From the NCBI GenBank assembly GCA_037833965.1, contig AP031355.1, forward strand, positions 6,969,501 to 7,033,500: 64,000 nt of DNA, read 5' to 3'. This document shows, in pieces, positions 61,126 to 64,000 of the stretch; within the stretch, counting starts at the first letter, position 1, and every line of letters starts with the position of its first letter. Under the pieces are notes generated by a model that worked only from the letters and a program-made list of their open reading frames with translations, had not been told where the DNA came from and did not search any database. Origin of the DNA: Marchantia polymorpha subsp. ruderalis (lineage: Eukaryota > Streptophyta > Marchantiopsida > Marchantiales > Marchantiaceae). Made by a program: the position numbers and the translations under genes.

Positions 61126-62589
61126 TCAATACATGGGGGTCTTCTCCACTTCTTCCAACACAGTGATCTTGTTTGGCTTCGCCAGAAGATCAGTAAACTC
61201 CTGGAATGGTGACTTTGAGAACCGAGTCTCTCTCCACAAGTCAGGTGTCAAAAATCCATAGGTCTTCAACAGACACTCAAAGGTTGCCTGTGGCAATAAA
61301 AACCGGCACGTTAGCCCCCATCAAATGATACGAAACTCATTCTAGCGGAAAGTTCAAAGTGCACACAATAAATTGAAAGAGCATCCCACAAATGCAAGTT
61401 AATATCCAAAAAAGGAAAAGCTATGTACACAAACATTGTCTTTAAAAGGTAAGGACAGCATAAGTTGAATATTCTTCAAGACATTAGGACTAACTCAGTG
61501 AGAAGGAAACCAAAACCTCGGAATTAAGGCCAGCCGGATTCATCCGCCCCTAAGTTTGCGGAATCATCTTCATTACTACGGTGGGTACATTAATCGAAGC
61601 TCCTAAGATTACAACTGATGCCATGGACCTTAAATCGACATCTATTAACGGCAAAGAACACACATTGACCGAATTGATGAATTAATTATCAGAGTATGAA
61701 CGGTCCTAAATACAGTGAGAAGCGAATTATGATAATTGGGAGCAATTATGACAAGAGCAAATTCAGCGTGCCACTGAACCATCCGGAGAAATCGGAGAGG
61801 ACTGCTAATTTATGTTGCGGATGTGCGTTACGAAGTACATAATTTGTCCACATGAATCCATTAGGTTTTGCCTTTGACAGCCAAGGGCCTGGGTTTGGTC
61901 CGACATACCTTCACAAAGTTTCCAAGAGTCTTCGTAGAACCTCTAGATGAGGTGAACACATCGTCGATACCGGCGAACTGCAAAACCTTCTTCGGCACAC
62001 GTGCAGCCACAATTCCGGAACCTCTGGGTGCGGGAACCAAACGCACTGTCACGGAGCCACACTTTCCAGTTACCTTGCAAGGAACCGTGTGTGGCTTTCC
62101 AATCTTGTTACCCCAGTACCCTCGGCGGACTGGGATCACAGAAAGCTTCGCCAAAATGATGGCACCTCGGATGGCAGTGGCGACCTCCTTGCTACATTTC
62201 ACACCCAACCCGACATGTCCATTGCTGTCTCCTACCACAACGAAAGCTTTGAACCTCGTCCTCTGTCCCGCACGGGTCTGCTTTTGCACGGGCATGATCT
62301 TCATCACCTCATCCTTGAGAGCCGGGCCCAAGAAAAACTCGACAATCTGGTGTTCCTTGATGGGCAGAGAGAACAGGTAGATTTGCTCCAAGGATTTTAT
62401 CTTACCATCCTTCACGAGCCTTCCGAGCTTGGTGACAGGGACCCATTTCTCCTCCTCTTCTCTCTTGGGGCCTCTGCGCCCTCTGCCTCTGTCACCTCGA
62501 CCTCTGTCGCCCCGACCTCCTCTGTCACCTCTGTCCCCCCGGCCGAATCCCCGACCGAATCCCCCCCTCTCCCCACCTCGTTCCGCCAT
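61126..62589 (-). CDS. RPS2: 40S ribosomal protein S2 (uS5)
   Basis: Two exons, minus strand: 62589-61909 and 61287-61126; 280 residues, close to other plant S2 proteins. uS5 sits at the mRNA entry side of the small subunit and contributes to decoding accuracy. The N-terminus starts MAERGG and carries a GRGDRG-rich tail (residues 5-41), a typical arginine-methylation region. The core contains [16 protein letters not shown] (67-82), [20 protein letters not shown] (108-127) and [20 protein letters not shown] (158-177). Exon 2 encodes [18 protein letters not shown] through EKTPMY. The first exon reads on into the intron to a stop at 61861, but family length and the GTATGT donor show that the splice at 61909 is real. 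The ATG at 62589 was preferred over an upstream in-frame start at 62679. Confidence 0.97.
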
Positions 62590-62841
62590 CGATCCTTCCC
62601 GGCGCAATTCAACTCGGATCGAGAAATCAGGAATTTCTCGATGCCTGCAACAGAAGCCCTCGAATTCCCACCGCTGCACGCGAGGGCCAAAGGAACCCTA
62701 GATCGGTTCTTGGCCTTTTTAAGACTCTGGCCTGGCCGGGCCGCCGAGACAAGCTCTCGGCGTTCCTATTCCGAACGAGATCTGCATGTTAAGAACCGCG
62801 CGATTCCCCGGCCAGCGTGAATGTTCTTGTATGCTCCAGTC

Positions 62842-62849
62842 TTAGGGTT
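62842..62849 (-). promoter_or_regulatory. Telo-box upstream of RPS2
   Basis: The plus strand reads TTAGGGTT, so the transcribed orientation is AACCCTAA, about 253 bp upstream of the RPS2 start. A weaker AACCCTA lies at 62694-62700. This is the usual motif of plant ribosomal-protein promoters. Confidence 0.65.
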
Positions 62850-62929
62850 GTGCGGCGAAATCTGACGTGGACGTACGGCGACGAGTAAGCAAGGACGCAG
62901 AATGCATCGAGCCCTTGAGAGCTGTGAAA

Positions 62930-63145
62930 CCGACGTATACACCTTGACGTGGCGACGCTGGCCCTTGTCGTCTTGCTCCACGAGCCCGGAGTCGATGGCT
63001 CGGATTACGTTCTGGCGCAGCGTGTCCTTTTCAGCATGGCCGCGCTCTTTGACCTCGAGTCTTCTGCCAAATCCGAAATACTTTTTCTCGCTCGGATATC
63101 CGCTGGTTATATCTTGCCTCGGACAAAAGTCGTGCCTATATGATC
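62930..63145 (-). other. Coding-like minus-strand stretch, unassigned exon candidate
   Basis: A minus-strand frame reads a protein-like, charged sequence including KKYFGFGRRLEVKERGHAEK and RAIDSGLVEQDDKGQRRHVK, followed by a fair splice donor (AAG|GTGTAT). No ATG opens it. It may be an internal or terminal exon of a gene entering from the right edge, or a remnant. The family is not recognised. Confidence 0.3.
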
Positions 63146-63528
63146 ACGTTGAAATGCTCCCGGTGGCCGGACGTATTGACCGGCACGACGGAGACGTTCT
63201 TCTAGAGCTGCTCGTAAGAAGAACCGAACGGCGAGCTCTGGTGAATCACATGAATAAATCTGAATCAGATGACCGCCCATGTAAACTTCTTTCCCTGGGG
63301 GCCAGGTCTCGACCAATTGCCTAGTATTCATGGGTTGCCAGAGGAATAATTCGACCACCGTTCGAAGGTGCAGAATTTTATTATGAGGTGGAGTGGATAT
63401 TATTTTCTTTCTCCATAGCCGCGGTTGTTTCTAATATTCGCATGGATTTTCTGGACCTGTTCTCTCCTGCTGGTTTTGCAAAATCAGACCTCTGAAGATT
63501 TGGCTCCTTCCACCCACACATGGAGATC

Positions 63529-64000
63529 TTAAATAACTTTTACACGCAGGTTCAGGGGACAAGGTACCGGGATATAAATTAGTATTTTACACTCGGATTC
63601 TTTCAGTTCAGAGCGGATCCAGTACGTAAGCACGCCATACGTATGAACAGATGGAAGATCTGAAATCACCTCCCCCGTCTCCATATATCGGACTCCCGTC
63701 GTTTTCCTCTGCCTTGGAGCGTTGTCGCTCCACGTTCTGACGTCGGTCCAGGCACAGTGCACAGGACCTCCCTTGGGCAAGAACAGTCGACCGGATACCG
63801 GCTGACGTGTACCGGGCCACATGTTTCCCGGATTCAGGGAAATAGTATAGAATTGGGAAGACGCAGGCGGCAGCAATTCGGAGCTTGAGAGCGAGTAGCT
63901 GAACGAAGGAATGCGCAGCGTCTGGTGCTCGAAGGCACATGTGTCCGGACGCAGAGCGCTCGACGCAGGCTGGAATATAAGAGCTACGTGCGGAGGCTGC
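63529..64000 (-). CDS. Unassigned open frame running off the right edge (partial)
   Basis: A minus-strand frame ends in TAA at 63529-63531 and is open to the window edge, at least 156 codons. The product includes TISLNPGNMWPGTRQPVSGR and SDLPSVHTYGVLTYWIRSEL. Composition is mixed and protein-like, with no membrane segment visible. It may be the last exon of a gene lying beyond 64000. I do not recognise it. Confidence 0.35.
   Translation of the reverse strand, partial: QPPHVALIFQPASSALRPDTCAFEHQTLRIPSFSYSLSSSELLPPASSQFYTISLNPGNMWPGTRQPVSGRLFLPKGGPVHCAWTDVRTWSDNAPRQRKTTGVRYMETGEVISDLPSVHTYGVLTYWIRSELKESECKILIYIPVPCPLNLRVKVI

Noticed and set aside
61861-61908. RPS2 ending at the stop at 61861 (242 residues)
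   Set aside because: The conserved C-terminal segment is found in a second exon at 61287-61126, so this stop is intronic.
1-64000. CRISPR arrays, operons, rRNA or prophage-type systems
   Set aside because: The window is spliced plant nuclear DNA; no regular spacer-repeat array or bacterial gene organisation is present.

Overview
The window is nuclear DNA of a land plant, most likely a bryophyte such as a liverwort. This is inferred from plant-only protein types (an OSB organellar single-strand DNA-binding protein with a PDF motif, a plant-style F-box protein), spliced genes, AACCCTAA telo-boxes, AG-repeat leaders, and short GC-richer gene islands set in long, very AT-rich intergenic DNA. The species cannot be fixed from the sequence alone.

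Layout. 1-5.5 kb: AT-rich DNA, one unassigned open frame on the minus strand, then the 5' flank of the first transporter. 5.5-14.0 kb: two tandem four-exon genes (+ strand) for POT/SLC15-NPF-type transporters with identical intron phases; between them lie a twice-repeated fossil of the same first exon and a MITE copy. 14.0-40.6 kb: gene-poor DNA with a hairpin and tandem repeats near 14.9 kb, weak coding-like remnants, a telomere-like palindrome, a fold-back element and very AT-rich blocks. 40.7-43.3 kb: an F-box gene with a GC-rich, repeat-bearing 5' region. 44.8 kb: two adjacent hairpins. 45.4-47.5 kb: the five-exon OSB gene (minus), with a 94-bp tandem duplication upstream. 48.7-50.3 kb: another tandem duplication and a complete 183-bp MITE with 8-bp target duplications. 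52.1-56.7 kb: an 11-exon UTP4 gene (minus), with a hairpin in its last intron. 57.7-61.1 kb: AT-rich spacer. 61.1-62.6 kb: RPS2 (uS5), minus, two exons. 62.9-64.0 kb: unassigned coding-like frames running off the edge.

The genes do not form one pathway. UTP4 (18S rRNA processing) and RPS2 (40S subunit protein) are neighbours on the same strand and both carry telo-boxes upstream, which fits the plant ribosome-biogenesis regulon. OSB acts in organellar DNA maintenance. The two transporters are a local duplication whose products have lost several hallmark POT residues. Exon models were built by eye from reading frame, splice consensus and family knowledge; no alignment was run.
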